64,000 nucleotides of DNA from contig JBBANM010000009.1 in assembly GCA_040401995.1 (NCBI GenBank), positions 45,538 through 109,537 on the forward strand, written 5' to 3'. Positions 37,501 through 45,205 of this stretch are shown here, in pieces. The position numbers and the translations under genes were made by a program. The stretch's first letter is position 1; each line of letters opens with the position of its first letter. Under the pieces are notes generated by a model. That model made no database searches. It was not told where the DNA came from and saw only the letters and a list, made by a program, of their open reading frames with translations. Source of the DNA: Haliscomenobacter sp040401995. Lineage in GTDB: Bacteria; Bacteroidota; Bacteroidia; Chitinophagales; Saprospiraceae.

Positions 37501-37734
37501 GAAGGCGTTTACGGCCTGCAGCGCGCCTTCAAAATAGCAGGCGCCCGCTACCTCATCATGTCGCTGTGGCAGGTACCCGATTTTCAGACCCAGGTGTTTA
37601 TGACGGCTTTTTATAAGCACTGGTTGGAGGGAAAAATGACGGTTCCCGCAGCGTTTCGCGCTACGCAGACGGAACTGCGCGGTAAGTACAGCGGCGAGGC
37701 GTTCAAGTGGGCGGGCTTTGTGTTGGTGGAGTGA
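34504..37734 (+). CDS. Exported TPR-CHAT protease
   Basis: 1076 residues. Signal peptide (YLLLALCLITGLLSAQ), then ten 42-residue kinesin-light-chain-type TPR repeats (residues 96-515; consensus with AIREKVLGREHPDYA), a helical linker, and a C-terminal CHAT caspase-like domain. The catalytic dyad is present: His 909 in HVATHGFFF and Cys 989 in LSACETG. The LIMSLWQVPD end is normal. It starts 22 bases after the membrane partner gene. In the CRISPR-linked Craspase system a TPR-CHAT protease cleaves a protein that restrains a sigma factor; here the protease is exported and linked to a sigma/membrane pair, so cleavage of the partner's outer part is a reasonable hypothesis. Confidence 0.92.
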   Translation: MRNYLLLALCLITGLLSAQTVDSVALRRVDSLIQVSREFSNKRNYDQALETNTLAEKLALEKLGQESATYGICCFNHGRILFLKRDYPGAEKWYLESKAIREKVLGREHPDYAESLHNLAILFESMGQYEKAEPLYLESKAIREKVLGQEHPDYASSLNSMAIFYRKTGKYEKAEPLGLESIAIRKKVLGKEHPDYAASLNNLAILYWAKGQYEKAEPLYLESKAIREKVLGREHPDYAGSLQNLGILFEDMGQYEKAEPLYLEAKAIREKILGREHPSYASNLNSLAILYKEMGQYEKAEPLYLESKAIREKALGREHPDYAQSLSNLAVLYWDMGQYEKAELLYLESIAIRGKALGREHPDYAGSLNNLAILYKKLGQYKKAEPLYLESKAIREKVLSRENPDYATSLEGLAILYDEMGQYEKAEPLYLECKAIREKKLGREHPVYAASLINLAGLYQDMGQYEKAEPLYLESKDIREKALGKEHPDYAASLQSLAGLYRGIGQYGKAEPLLLELSKVNTHLIEQALNHLSENELNNYLDKFSDCQNQTLSFTQIADSKKMMPVCYNNSLFYKGFLLQSVGRIKRLSLSNPAATENFNLLKSYERRLADQYAEPIADRDSTSIADLEAKANDLEKELARTVAGFDQALQQVKWQEVQTALKPNEAAIEFVSYRFYLKKQTDSTMYAALVLLPSKDAPKFISLFEEKQLATLLKTEGSPQPTFYNELYSAGKTGSQLYDLIWKPIAAALPQGATVYCSPSGLLHRLNLGAIPTPDGKILTEKNRLTMLGSTRQLVIPSVSATQQSATAQLYGGIQYDATPTMAANTPAKPEDLAARRGPSITQNDSTLRGENWGYLRWTEVEISAAANVMKSKGILPTLKKGAEATEESFKALGQGSASPRILHVATHGFFFPDPKELKPGEGQAIGEKTFKVSENPMIRSGLMLAGGNHAWKTGKPLSPGLEDGILTAYEISQMNLANTELVVLSACETGLGDLVGNEGVYGLQRAFKIAGARYLIMSLWQVPDFQTQVFMTAFYKHWLEGKMTVPAAFRATQTELRGKYSGEAFKWAGFVLVE
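34789..36048 (+). repeat. Ten tandem 126-base repeats coding TPR units
   Basis: 1260 bases, ten units of 126 bases, inside the TPR-CHAT gene. Units are highly alike at DNA level (e.g. GAACATCCCGATTATGCC recurs nearly unchanged), pointing to recent expansion or homogenisation. Copy number may vary between strains. Confidence 0.9.
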
Positions 37735-37738
37735 GTTG

Positions 37739-37801
37739 CGAATACTTAAGGTTACGTTTACTAAACCTCGAAGGTTTAGTAAACGTAACCTTAAGTATTC
37801 G
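37739..37801. repeat. 63-base perfect palindrome, left of the RAYT gene
   Basis: Arms 37739-37768 and 37772-37801, 30 bases each without mismatch, loop CGA. The inner 15 bases (ACGTTTACTAAACCT) equal those of the palindrome at 38517-38579; the outer 15 bases differ but are also perfectly complementary. It lies 17 bases from the transposase stop and 5 bases from the CHAT gene stop. Confidence 0.95.
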
Positions 37802-37818
37802 TAATCTTAAAACGCAAT

Positions 37819-38478
37819 CTAGTAAAGGTAGTCTATCCCTTCCAGCTCCATATTTTTGTCTAATTTGAACGCTTCATGGTATTGAAAAAAACTAGCGATA
37901 TCCTTGCCATACCACGAGAGAGGAGTAATTCGGTTAACTGAAGAGGGTGAATTCAAGTTTTTGTATGTAGCCCATGAAGAATATTTCCACGCACTGTAGT
38001 CTTCCACAAACCGATGATGAATCGGATTGTGGTGGATGTAGGCCAACAAATAGCACAAACGGTGTTCAGTTGTCACAGAAATGCGTTTGAAACGCTTTTG
38101 AAAAAGTGTACCATGTCGCTCCTGTTGTTTGTTAACGGCCAAAGCATAGGAACTGCACAACCGCTTGATCTGATCCTCCAAATATTCAGAGTAGACAATT
38201 TTACCAGCTAAAAAAGCCTCGCTTTTCACAGTGCATTGGCGATTGAGGTGAGATTGTAGGGCCTCAATCTCCATAGATTTTACCTGTGCTAAAAAATGAA
38301 AATGATTGGGCATTAGACAGTAGGCATACACGTCTAAATAAGGCAGGTATTCTTTCCATTTTTCTATGAAATAGGAATAATTACCTTCCTGAAAAAAAAG
38401 ATTGTCATTTCCAACGGATCGGTTGTAGATATGGTACGTCACGCCTTCTTCCAATTTCTCCCAATAGTTGACGGCCAT
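37819..38478 (-). CDS. REP-associated tyrosine transposase (RAYT)
   Basis: 219 residues. Features of the Y1/HUH transposase family: YHIYNRSVGN near the front, the metal-binding CLMPNHFHFLAQV, and YIHHNP with the catalytic-tyrosine region LCYLLAYIHHNP. RAYTs act on REP palindromes with single-strand DNA chemistry. The gene is framed by two palindromes with the same 33-base centre, 17 bases after its stop and 38 bases before its start. The 841-base unit 37739-38579 is a candidate mobile or domesticated REP-RAYT locus. Confidence 0.92.
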   Translation of the reverse strand: MAVNYWEKLEEGVTYHIYNRSVGNDNLFFQEGNYSYFIEKWKEYLPYLDVYAYCLMPNHFHFLAQVKSMEIEALQSHLNRQCTVKSEAFLAGKIVYSEYLEDQIKRLCSSYALAVNKQQERHGTLFQKRFKRISVTTEHRLCYLLAYIHHNPIHHRFVEDYSAWKYSSWATYKNLNSPSSVNRITPLSWYGKDIASFFQYHEAFKLDKNMELEGIDYLY

Positions 38479-38516
38479 GGTGTGTGATTTTTTAGGTTTA
38501 ATTAAGGATTACTGGA

Positions 38517-38579
38517 CTAAAAATGAGTTTAACGTTTACTAAACCTCGAAGGTTTAGTAAACGTTAAACTCATTTTTAG
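38517..38579. repeat. 63-base perfect palindrome, right of the RAYT gene
   Basis: Arms 38517-38546 and 38550-38579, 30 bases each without mismatch, loop CGA. The inner 33 bases are identical to those of the left palindrome. The outer arms start CTAAAAATGAG and differ from the left copy. It lies about 108 bases before the 38688 gene, in its promoter region. Confidence 0.95.
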
Positions 38580-38629
38580 CAAAAAAAGCACCCCCTTCCC
38601 AGCCAAAAAATATTTTTTTCAAAAAAATC

Positions 38630-38637
38630 TACCTTTC
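38630..38637 (+). promoter_or_regulatory. TACCTTTC box like that of the sigma operon
   Basis: TACCTTTC preceded by T-run and CAAAAAA, as at 32849-32876. The gene starts 50 bases downstream at 38688. If real, the small membrane protein is a target of the same sigma factor. The RAYT unit lies just upstream. Confidence 0.45.
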
Positions 38638-38687
38638 CCACTTACTTCTCTCCCGCACGCTGCAATTAAGTATTAAACACTACCACC

Positions 38688-39050
38688 ATGAGAAACATCC
38701 TAATTGCAACAACCCTTTTCCTGAGTACACCAGCAATGCTTTCTGCTCAAGCGCTGGCCTCATTTAATGATGTACAGCAGACTAAACTAGAGATCTCAAG
38801 TTCCTTTCGTTTGCTTGAACAAAACATCCTTCTCGCATTATGTGCTGGAGTTTGTTTGCTGGGTATCCTTTGGTTTTTTTATGTACTCAAGGCAACTTCC
38901 CAGTCAAACCGGACACTGCAAAACCACAGCAACCACTTCATGATGATCTTATTGCTAATCATTGGAATCGGTTCAGCTTCCATTACAAAAACACCTAAAA
39001 CTAGCTATTCGGAAAGCCAAACAAGCCATTGGGAGGATACCAATAGGTAG
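38688..39050 (+). CDS. Small membrane protein, paralogue of the next gene
   Basis: 120 residues. Signal peptide (IATTLFLSTPAMLSAQ), a helix (VQQTKLEISSSFRLLEQN), a span (ILLALCAGVCLLGILWFFYV) and a second hydrophobic segment (FMMILLLIIGIGSAS), then a polar tail. The middle aligns with the 39122 protein (VEQARMEISNTTRLIEQK and LTAGVVLLGIM). Two motif repeats of the next gene's operator lie inside its final codons. Function unknown. Confidence 0.7.
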   Translation: MRNILIATTLFLSTPAMLSAQALASFNDVQQTKLEISSSFRLLEQNILLALCAGVCLLGILWFFYVLKATSQSNRTLQNHSNHFMMILLLIIGIGSASITKTPKTSYSESQTSHWEDTNR

Positions 39051-39097
39051 TAAGGCGGCTTTACTATTCTTTTGTAGCAGGCATTCAATCGAATTTG
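39005..39097 (+). promoter_or_regulatory. Two 21-base direct repeats (candidate LytTR operator 3)
   Basis: ATTCGG at 39007 and CCATTGGG with ATT at 39028, spaced 21, inside the end of the 38688 gene. A third repeat at the expected position is not recognisable. CGAATTTG at 39090-39097 could be the -7 box, 62 bases after the second repeat (60 in the other operators). It is weaker than operators 1, 2 and 4. Confidence 0.5.
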
Positions 39098-39121
39098 TAA
39101 CCTCATTAATTCATGCAAACC

Positions 39122-39646
39122 ATGAAACGAAGCACAGTTATCAAAAAAGCTCAAATATTGGTCACAGCCATTTATACTATGGTAATCATTGGCCTTACCC
39201 CATTGTGTGTCCAGGCACAAACCTCATTGGCGAATGTGGAACAAGCACGAATGGAAATATCCAATACCACCCGTTTGATCGAACAAAAGATCCTTCTTTC
39301 ATTGACTGCTGGCGTTGTATTATTGGGTATCATGCTGGTTTGTTATTTATTCAATGAAAACAACCAATCAAAAAGCTCACAACAAGTAAAGCGCAATCAC
39401 TTTCTAACGCTCATTTTACTGGTTATAAGTGTAGGTATGTTTTGTTCTAGTTGTGGCGCAACACAGCAATTAGGTACAACACAAGTGTACTCTGTGCAAG
39501 AAATGGAACAACGTAGGTGCCCATACCACCCCGCCAATCAAAAGCCAGCTGAAGCCGTCTACAGCTATCGTACTATTGGATATCCCACGCATACTACTTC
39601 CTATTGTAAATTTTGCGGAAAAAGATTGTTGAATACTCAAGAGTAA
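39122..39646 (+). CDS. Membrane protein with C-terminal zinc-ribbon-like motif
   Basis: 174 residues from ATG 39122; ATG 39113 is an alternative. Signal peptide (VTAIYTMVIIGLTPLCVQAQ), helix VEQARMEISNTTRLIEQK, two spans (LSLTAGVVLLGIMLVCYLF and FLTLILLVISVGMFCSSC), and a tail with RRCPYHPANQ and YCKFCGKRLL, spaced like a small zinc ribbon. It is a paralogue of the 38688 protein with an added tail. The gene leads into the first DUF418 gene after 28 bases. Confidence 0.7.
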   Translation: MKRSTVIKKAQILVTAIYTMVIIGLTPLCVQAQTSLANVEQARMEISNTTRLIEQKILLSLTAGVVLLGIMLVCYLFNENNQSKSSQQVKRNHFLTLILLVISVGMFCSSCGATQQLGTTQVYSVQEMEQRRCPYHPANQKPAEAVYSYRTIGYPTHTTSYCKFCGKRLLNTQE

Positions 39647-39674
39647 ACAAACTCTATACCTAAAATCACAAAAC

Positions 39675-40988
39675 ATGTCAGAAACAACGCAAGCGGGGCC
39701 CGTTGCTGAAAATCAACGCATTACCACTATCGACCTTCTCCGCGGATTTGCTCTTTTGGGTATTCTGCTGATGAACATTCCTGGTTTTTCTATGGCCGAT
39801 TATTCTTTTGAAGCCTTCAAAAACGACCCTGGGACTTTCAATTTTTGGCTTTATCAATTCATCGGAGTCTTCTTTGAAGGCAAGATGCGCGCCATGTTCG
39901 GTATGGTGTTTGGGGCGGGTGTACTGCTGTTTATTGCCAACAAAGACATGAAAGGTGCTTCGGTTCACGCCCTCTACTATCGCCGTATGTTTTGGCTCCT
40001 AATCTTCGGTCTGATTCACGCCCACCTCATTTTGTGGATCGGCGAGATTCTTTACCTCTACGCCGTTTGTGGCATGATCCTGTACCTGTTCCGCAATGTG
40101 GCCGCCAAATACTTGGTGTGGGCGGTGCCCCTTGTTGCCATCGCAAGTTTTGTAGCCGGAACCATTCAATACCAAAACATCCGGGCAAAACGCATCGCCT
40201 ATGTAGCAGCAACTACCGCCCAAAGCCAAAACCAAACGCTCACGGCAGCCCAAACCAAGGCATTGACGGAATGGCGGGAAGTAGAAAAAACGATGATCCC
40301 CAACCGGGAAGATGCCAAAGAAAATACCCGTAAAATGAAATCGGATTATGCCACTGTGGCAGCCTACCTGCGCCCACTAGCCTGGGAAGGTCAAACCAAG
40401 TACTTACCATTTGAAGTATGGGATTCGCTGGCTTTGATGCTCTTGGGATTGGCGCTCTTTAAATGGGGTTTCCTTACCGGCGCTTGGTCAACAAAACACT
40501 ACTGGACAGTGCTGAAAATCGGTTACGGGCTGGGGCTACCGCTGGTGATGTACAGCAGTTATTATGCCTTTCGTCACTTCACAACCATCGAAGCCAACCT
40601 CGCCCGCATGGAGCAAGTACCGATCAATTGGGTTGGGTTGATTTATCCTTTCCAGCGCATCTTCTTGGTAATGGCACATGCCGCGGCTTTGATTTTGCTC
40701 TCAAAATCCGGTTTTGCCCAGGGCTTGTGCAACCGTTTGGCCGCGGTGGGGCGCATGGCTTTGAGCAATTACATCTCGCATTCGCTTATATGCACCTTAT
40801 TCTTCTTTGGTTATGGCTTGAACTACTATGCGGAGCTGGATTTTTACCAAATCTATCTCGTAGTGCTGGTTATCTGGGCTATTCAATTGATCATCAGCCC
40901 CATCTGGTTAAAGTACTTTTTGTTTGGTCCGCTGGAGTGGCTGTGGCGGAGCCTGACCTATTGGAAATTGCAGCCCATGCGGAGGTAG
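39675..40988 (+). CDS. DUF418 membrane protein 1
   Basis: 437 residues, many membrane spans. DUF418/YeiB marks: ITTIDLLRGFALLGILLMNI at the front, EGKMRAMFGMVFGAGVLLF, and the C-terminal block (LKYFLFGPLEWLWRSLTYW). The family is linked to transport or membrane modification in bacteria but has no firm function. It is the first of four tandem copies and probably shares a transcript with the zinc-ribbon protein gene. Confidence 0.9.
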   Translation: MSETTQAGPVAENQRITTIDLLRGFALLGILLMNIPGFSMADYSFEAFKNDPGTFNFWLYQFIGVFFEGKMRAMFGMVFGAGVLLFIANKDMKGASVHALYYRRMFWLLIFGLIHAHLILWIGEILYLYAVCGMILYLFRNVAAKYLVWAVPLVAIASFVAGTIQYQNIRAKRIAYVAATTAQSQNQTLTAAQTKALTEWREVEKTMIPNREDAKENTRKMKSDYATVAAYLRPLAWEGQTKYLPFEVWDSLALMLLGLALFKWGFLTGAWSTKHYWTVLKIGYGLGLPLVMYSSYYAFRHFTTIEANLARMEQVPINWVGLIYPFQRIFLVMAHAAALILLSKSGFAQGLCNRLAAVGRMALSNYISHSLICTLFFFGYGLNYYAELDFYQIYLVVLVIWAIQLIISPIWLKYFLFGPLEWLWRSLTYWKLQPMRR

Positions 40989-41045
40989 ACTGGGGTTGCT
41001 GACCTCGTGTCCGAGGCGCATACGATGGTAGATTAATCCCAACCA

Positions 41046-41078
41046 ATTATCGGTGTAGCTTCGAGCAACACCGATAAT
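41046..41078. repeat. Hairpin between DUF418 genes 1 and 2
   Basis: Arms 41046-41056 (ATTATCGGTGT) and 41068-41078, 11 bases, with a further GCT/AGC pairing in the loop. No T-run follows, so it is more likely a REP-like palindrome or RNA processing hairpin than a terminator. Confidence 0.6.
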
Positions 41079-41123
41079 AACCTCGCAGAACATTCACTTT
41101 CAAGATAAAAAAACAATTCAAAG

Positions 41124-42464
41124 ATGAGCTATCTAGCGGTGTCAGAACCACAAACCAATTATTTGGGGAAAAAAAACGCGACGGAATCGCCTGTTGCGCA
41201 GCAAGACCGAATCACGGCCATGGATATCATTAGAGGCATTTCCCTCTTTGGCATATTATTGATGAACATCCTCCATTTTGGCCTGTACAAAGCCTATTTC
41301 GACCCCACCAACAGTGGCGGCGCCACAGGCTGGAATCTTACGGCCTGGTGGATGAATACGCTGTTTTTTGAAGGCACTATGCGCGGCATGTTTTCCATGT
41401 TGTTTGGAGCAGGCATTCTATTGTTTACAGGCCGTTCGTCCGAAAACCAGCAAAGTAGCGCTGTTACGGATCTTTTTTTCCGCCGCTTGTGGTGGATGCT
41501 GATTTTTGGTATCATTCATTGTTATCTGCTGCTCTGGGAAGGCGATGTATTGTATTGCTACGCGCTGGTGGGTATGTTTGCTTTCAGCTTCAGGCACCTG
41601 GCACCTAAACAGCTGATTACAGGAACTGTTGTGATCCTGCTCCTGGCCACTGCATGGAACCTCAAAGATTATTTTCAGGTAAAAAACACTTATGAGGCCT
41701 CCGTTGCGGCAAGTTTAAAGCAAGAAAAAGGACAAACCTTAACGAAAAAAGAAACAGCAGCCATTGAAAAATGGACGACGAAAGTCAAAGAAGCGAAGGC
41801 CAGCCCCAAGGACTTGAAAAAAGAAATGGCCGCAAGGAGCAAGGATTATTGGAGCATTGTGATGCACAAAGCCCCGGATAATATGGCAGCAGAAACCTTT
41901 TTTGTGTACCGATACAATTTTCTGGATACCCTCGCCATGATGCTATGGGGAATGGCCTTTTTCAAAATGGGCATTCTTAGCGCGCTTAAATCAAGGCGAT
42001 TCTATTTGCTGATGGCTTTAATCGGTTATGGCGCCGGCATTCCCGTCAATTATTATGAGGGTTGGTTAACCGTATCTCAGAACTTCTCTGTTCTATCCAT
42101 TTATCAATCCTGGTTGACCTACGATTTAGGTAGGGTAGCCACCACTTGTGGGCATGTGGCGCTCATCATGCTCTTTATCAAATCGGGTATTTTACCCTTT
42201 TTACGAAAAGCCTTGGCCGCTGTCGGGCAAATGGCTTTTACCAACTACGTCTCCCATTCGATTATCTGCAATTTCATTTTCTTAGGTTATGGCTTTTCGA
42301 TGTACGGAAAATTGCAGCGGTATGAGTTGTATTACATCGTTTTCGCTATTTGGATTTTTCAATTGATTATCAGTCCAATTTGGTTAAAGTATTTCCGATT
42401 TGGCCCGCTGGAGTGGCTGTGGCGGAGCCTGACCTATTGGAAATTGCAGCCAATGAAGCGCTAA
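41124..42464 (+). CDS. DUF418 membrane protein 2
   Basis: 446 residues. Same architecture as the other copies: ITAMDIIRGISLFGILLMN, EGTMRGMFSMLFGAGILLF, and C-terminal FGPLEWLWRSLTYWKLQPM. It is closest to copy 3 (shared NSGGATGWNLTAWW/NAGGATGLNLTVWW region and charged insert near residue 200). The final 45 or so bases are nearly identical to those of copies 1 and 4, while the rest has diverged, suggesting gene conversion. Confidence 0.9.
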   Translation: MSYLAVSEPQTNYLGKKNATESPVAQQDRITAMDIIRGISLFGILLMNILHFGLYKAYFDPTNSGGATGWNLTAWWMNTLFFEGTMRGMFSMLFGAGILLFTGRSSENQQSSAVTDLFFRRLWWMLIFGIIHCYLLLWEGDVLYCYALVGMFAFSFRHLAPKQLITGTVVILLLATAWNLKDYFQVKNTYEASVAASLKQEKGQTLTKKETAAIEKWTTKVKEAKASPKDLKKEMAARSKDYWSIVMHKAPDNMAAETFFVYRYNFLDTLAMMLWGMAFFKMGILSALKSRRFYLLMALIGYGAGIPVNYYEGWLTVSQNFSVLSIYQSWLTYDLGRVATTCGHVALIMLFIKSGILPFLRKALAAVGQMAFTNYVSHSIICNFIFLGYGFSMYGKLQRYELYYIVFAIWIFQLIISPIWLKYFRFGPLEWLWRSLTYWKLQPMKR

Positions 42465-42519
42465 AAGCGCCCTCAGAATTTTGTCTAATCGCTAATTGAA
42501 AAACTATAAAAATCAATTT

Positions 42520-43818
42520 ATGACCGCGCAACCAATGTTAAAACCTACTGCTACCACCGAGCGTATTTCCTCGATGGACATTATCAGAGGGGTCTCTCTG
42601 TTGGGGATTTTATTGATGAATATTACGGGTATGGGCTTATTTAAAGCTTATGGCGACCCAACTAATGCCGGCGGTGCAACCGGTTTAAATTTGACGGTTT
42701 GGTGGATAACTAATCTATTTTTTGAAGGCACGATGCGTGGAATGTTTTCCATGTTGTTTGGCGCTGGTATTCTATTATTCATCGGTAGTAAATCTAAAAA
42801 TACCCAAGGTTCACTGGTGACCGATTTGTACTTCCGCAGATTGCTTTGGATGTTGCTTTTTGGCGTGATTCATTGTTATTTGTTGCTTTGGTCTGGTGAA
42901 ATATTGTACGCTTATTCCATCGTGGGGATGTTTGCTTTTAGTTTTCGACACTTGAATCCAAAACGCTTGATTATTGCGGCGACTATTCTTTTTGCTATTT
43001 CTGCTACCTTCAATGTGTATGATGATTATCAATTGCACAAAACAGCAGCAACGGCAGCGGCAGCAAAAATCAAAAAAAGCAATGGTCAAACATTGACCAA
43101 ACTGGAAACCAAAGCCATTGAAAAATGGGATGAAAAAGTAAAAGAAGACAAGCCCTCGCCTCAACGGATGCAAGAAGAAATCAAGGAAAGAACAAAGGGG
43201 TATTTCAGTAACGTCATGTACCGTGCGCCCCTCAATCAACTCATTGAATCCTTGTATTTGTATCGTTATGATATTTGGGACATCTTGGCGATGATGCTTT
43301 TGGGGATGGCTTTTTTGAAAAATGGCATTTTGAAAGCCGCCAAATCCAATCGCTATTATTTAACCCTGGCTTTGATAGGCTATGCCATTGGAATTACCAC
43401 CAATTATTTTGAAACCAGCTATATCCAGGCGCATCATTTTGATATTCTCGCCTTTTCTCGTACCTCTCTTACGTATGATATAGGCCGAGTTGCCACTACT
43501 TGCGGGCATATTGCGCTTATTATGTTATTTGTAAAATCGGGTTGGTTGCCTTTTTTGCAAAAATCGCTCGCAGCGGTGGGTCAAATGGCCTTTACCAATT
43601 ACATCATGCACACCATCATCACGGATTTCATTTTCTTAGGATTTGGCTTTGCCCTATTCGGCAAATTGCAGCGGTATGAATTGTATTATATCGTTTTTAG
43701 TATTTGGATTTTTCAATTGATTGTCAGTCCAATTTGGTTAAAGTATTTCCGATTTGGTCCGCTTGAATGGCTTTGGCGGAGTTTGACCTATTGGAAAATG
43801 CAGCCAATGAAGCGGTAG
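42520..43818 (+). CDS. DUF418 membrane protein 3
   Basis: 432 residues from ATG 42520 (MTAQPMLK); a TTG at 42496 is less likely. Close relative of copy 2 along its whole length (ISSMDIIRGVSLLGILLMN, EGTMRGMFSMLFGAGILLF), with a lysine/glutamate-rich insert between spans near residue 190-235. It begins 55 bases after copy 2. Confidence 0.9.
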   Translation: MTAQPMLKPTATTERISSMDIIRGVSLLGILLMNITGMGLFKAYGDPTNAGGATGLNLTVWWITNLFFEGTMRGMFSMLFGAGILLFIGSKSKNTQGSLVTDLYFRRLLWMLLFGVIHCYLLLWSGEILYAYSIVGMFAFSFRHLNPKRLIIAATILFAISATFNVYDDYQLHKTAATAAAAKIKKSNGQTLTKLETKAIEKWDEKVKEDKPSPQRMQEEIKERTKGYFSNVMYRAPLNQLIESLYLYRYDIWDILAMMLLGMAFLKNGILKAAKSNRYYLTLALIGYAIGITTNYFETSYIQAHHFDILAFSRTSLTYDIGRVATTCGHIALIMLFVKSGWLPFLQKSLAAVGQMAFTNYIMHTIITDFIFLGFGFALFGKLQRYELYYIVFSIWIFQLIVSPIWLKYFRFGPLEWLWRSLTYWKMQPMKR

Positions 43819-43872
43819 TCCTATTTCGCACGGAGATGATCAGGTTATTTTTTCAATCAACAAAGGATTAAA

Positions 43873-45153
43873 ATGCATAGTGTAATCGCACCGATTCAAA
43901 ACAAAGACCGTGAAGTTTTCATGGACGTACTCCGAGGGTTTGCCATTTTTGGCATCCTTATCGCCAACCTGACGGCGGGCGGCTTGGGCTGGGGACCGAA
44001 TAAAGTTGAAGTCAGCCCGTTTTTGCTCCCTGAATTGGACAAGCAACTCGACTTCTGGTACACCATTTTTATTGATGGGAAATTCTATTCCATTTTCAGT
44101 TTATTGTTTGGTTGGGGCATTGCGCTACAAATACAAAGGGGAATCAACAAAGGAGGCGATTCGATACCAATTATCAGACGGCGCCTGATGTTTATGTTGC
44201 TGCTCGGATTTGTGCATATCCTGATCTGGACGGGAGATATTGTCCTGTTTTATGCCATGCTGGGGTTCTTGTTGCTGCCATTTAGGCGGTTTTCGGATAA
44301 GACGCTCTTAATCACGGGCGCCGTGCTGATCCTTATGCCGATTGTTTTGTACGCTGCCAAATTGCAATGGCCTGTCTTGAATGTGCCTGCCGAGATCTTG
44401 AACACAATAGGCACAAGTGTGATCCAAAAAATAACCGGACAAAGCAACACTGCCGATTTTGGGTCTTTGTGGGCTTCAACAAACTGGTGGGACATTTTAA
44501 AAGCAAATATCGGAGGTATATTTCAACGCTTCTCGTACTTGTTTTTTGTCAGCCGCATCCCAAAAGTATTCGGTATGTTCTTGATTGGCTTTGTATTGGG
44601 GCGTTCCAATTTTTACAAAAATATCACTCAAAACAGAAAAGTGGTCTATTGGATCATTGGTTTAGGGGTGCTGATTGGCTTGCCTGCTAACTATTTTTTG
44701 GCCTACTATACCCAGTATTTTGGAGCTGATTATTATGCCTTAAAGCGGAACGGCCTTTATCAAACCATTGCTTATGCGCTGGGAGTTGCGCCTTTCGCCT
44801 TGGCATATGTCGGTACTTTTATGCTGTGCTTTCAAACCAGTTTTGGAAAAAAATGGATGTCCGTCATTGCGCCGGTTGGCAAAATGGCCTTTAGTAATTA
44901 CATGACTCACTCGCTGGTTTGCCAATTTGTTTTTCTGGCCGCTGGCCTGAATTATGGAGGGCTGGTGGGGACTGCTGGTTTGACCCTTTTTGGCATTGGT
45001 CTTTTCTCCTGTCAAATCTTGATCAGTACCTTATGGCTTCGCTACTTTAATTATGGCCCGCTGGAGTGGCTGTGGCGGAGTTTGACCTATTGGAAATTGC
45101 AGCCGATGTGGAGAAAAGCTTCAGTTCCTAATATTGTTTCGACCGCGTCCTAA
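43873..45153 (+). CDS. DUF418 membrane protein 4
   Basis: 426 residues. The most divergent of the four: FMDVLRGFAIFGILIANLTAGG, DGKFYSIFSLLFGWGIALQ, with a different middle. The C-terminus GPLEWLWRSLTYWKLQPMW is coded by DNA nearly identical to copies 1 and 2. It ends the DUF418 run; the lipoprotein gene follows after 52 bases. Confidence 0.9.
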   Translation: MHSVIAPIQNKDREVFMDVLRGFAIFGILIANLTAGGLGWGPNKVEVSPFLLPELDKQLDFWYTIFIDGKFYSIFSLLFGWGIALQIQRGINKGGDSIPIIRRRLMFMLLLGFVHILIWTGDIVLFYAMLGFLLLPFRRFSDKTLLITGAVLILMPIVLYAAKLQWPVLNVPAEILNTIGTSVIQKITGQSNTADFGSLWASTNWWDILKANIGGIFQRFSYLFFVSRIPKVFGMFLIGFVLGRSNFYKNITQNRKVVYWIIGLGVLIGLPANYFLAYYTQYFGADYYALKRNGLYQTIAYALGVAPFALAYVGTFMLCFQTSFGKKWMSVIAPVGKMAFSNYMTHSLVCQFVFLAAGLNYGGLVGTAGLTLFGIGLFSCQILISTLWLRYFNYGPLEWLWRSLTYWKLQPMWRKASVPNIVSTAS

Positions 45154-45205
45154 GTTCGCTAAACGCCGATTTAAATCTTTCACTTACAACACCAAAATTC
45201 TTACC

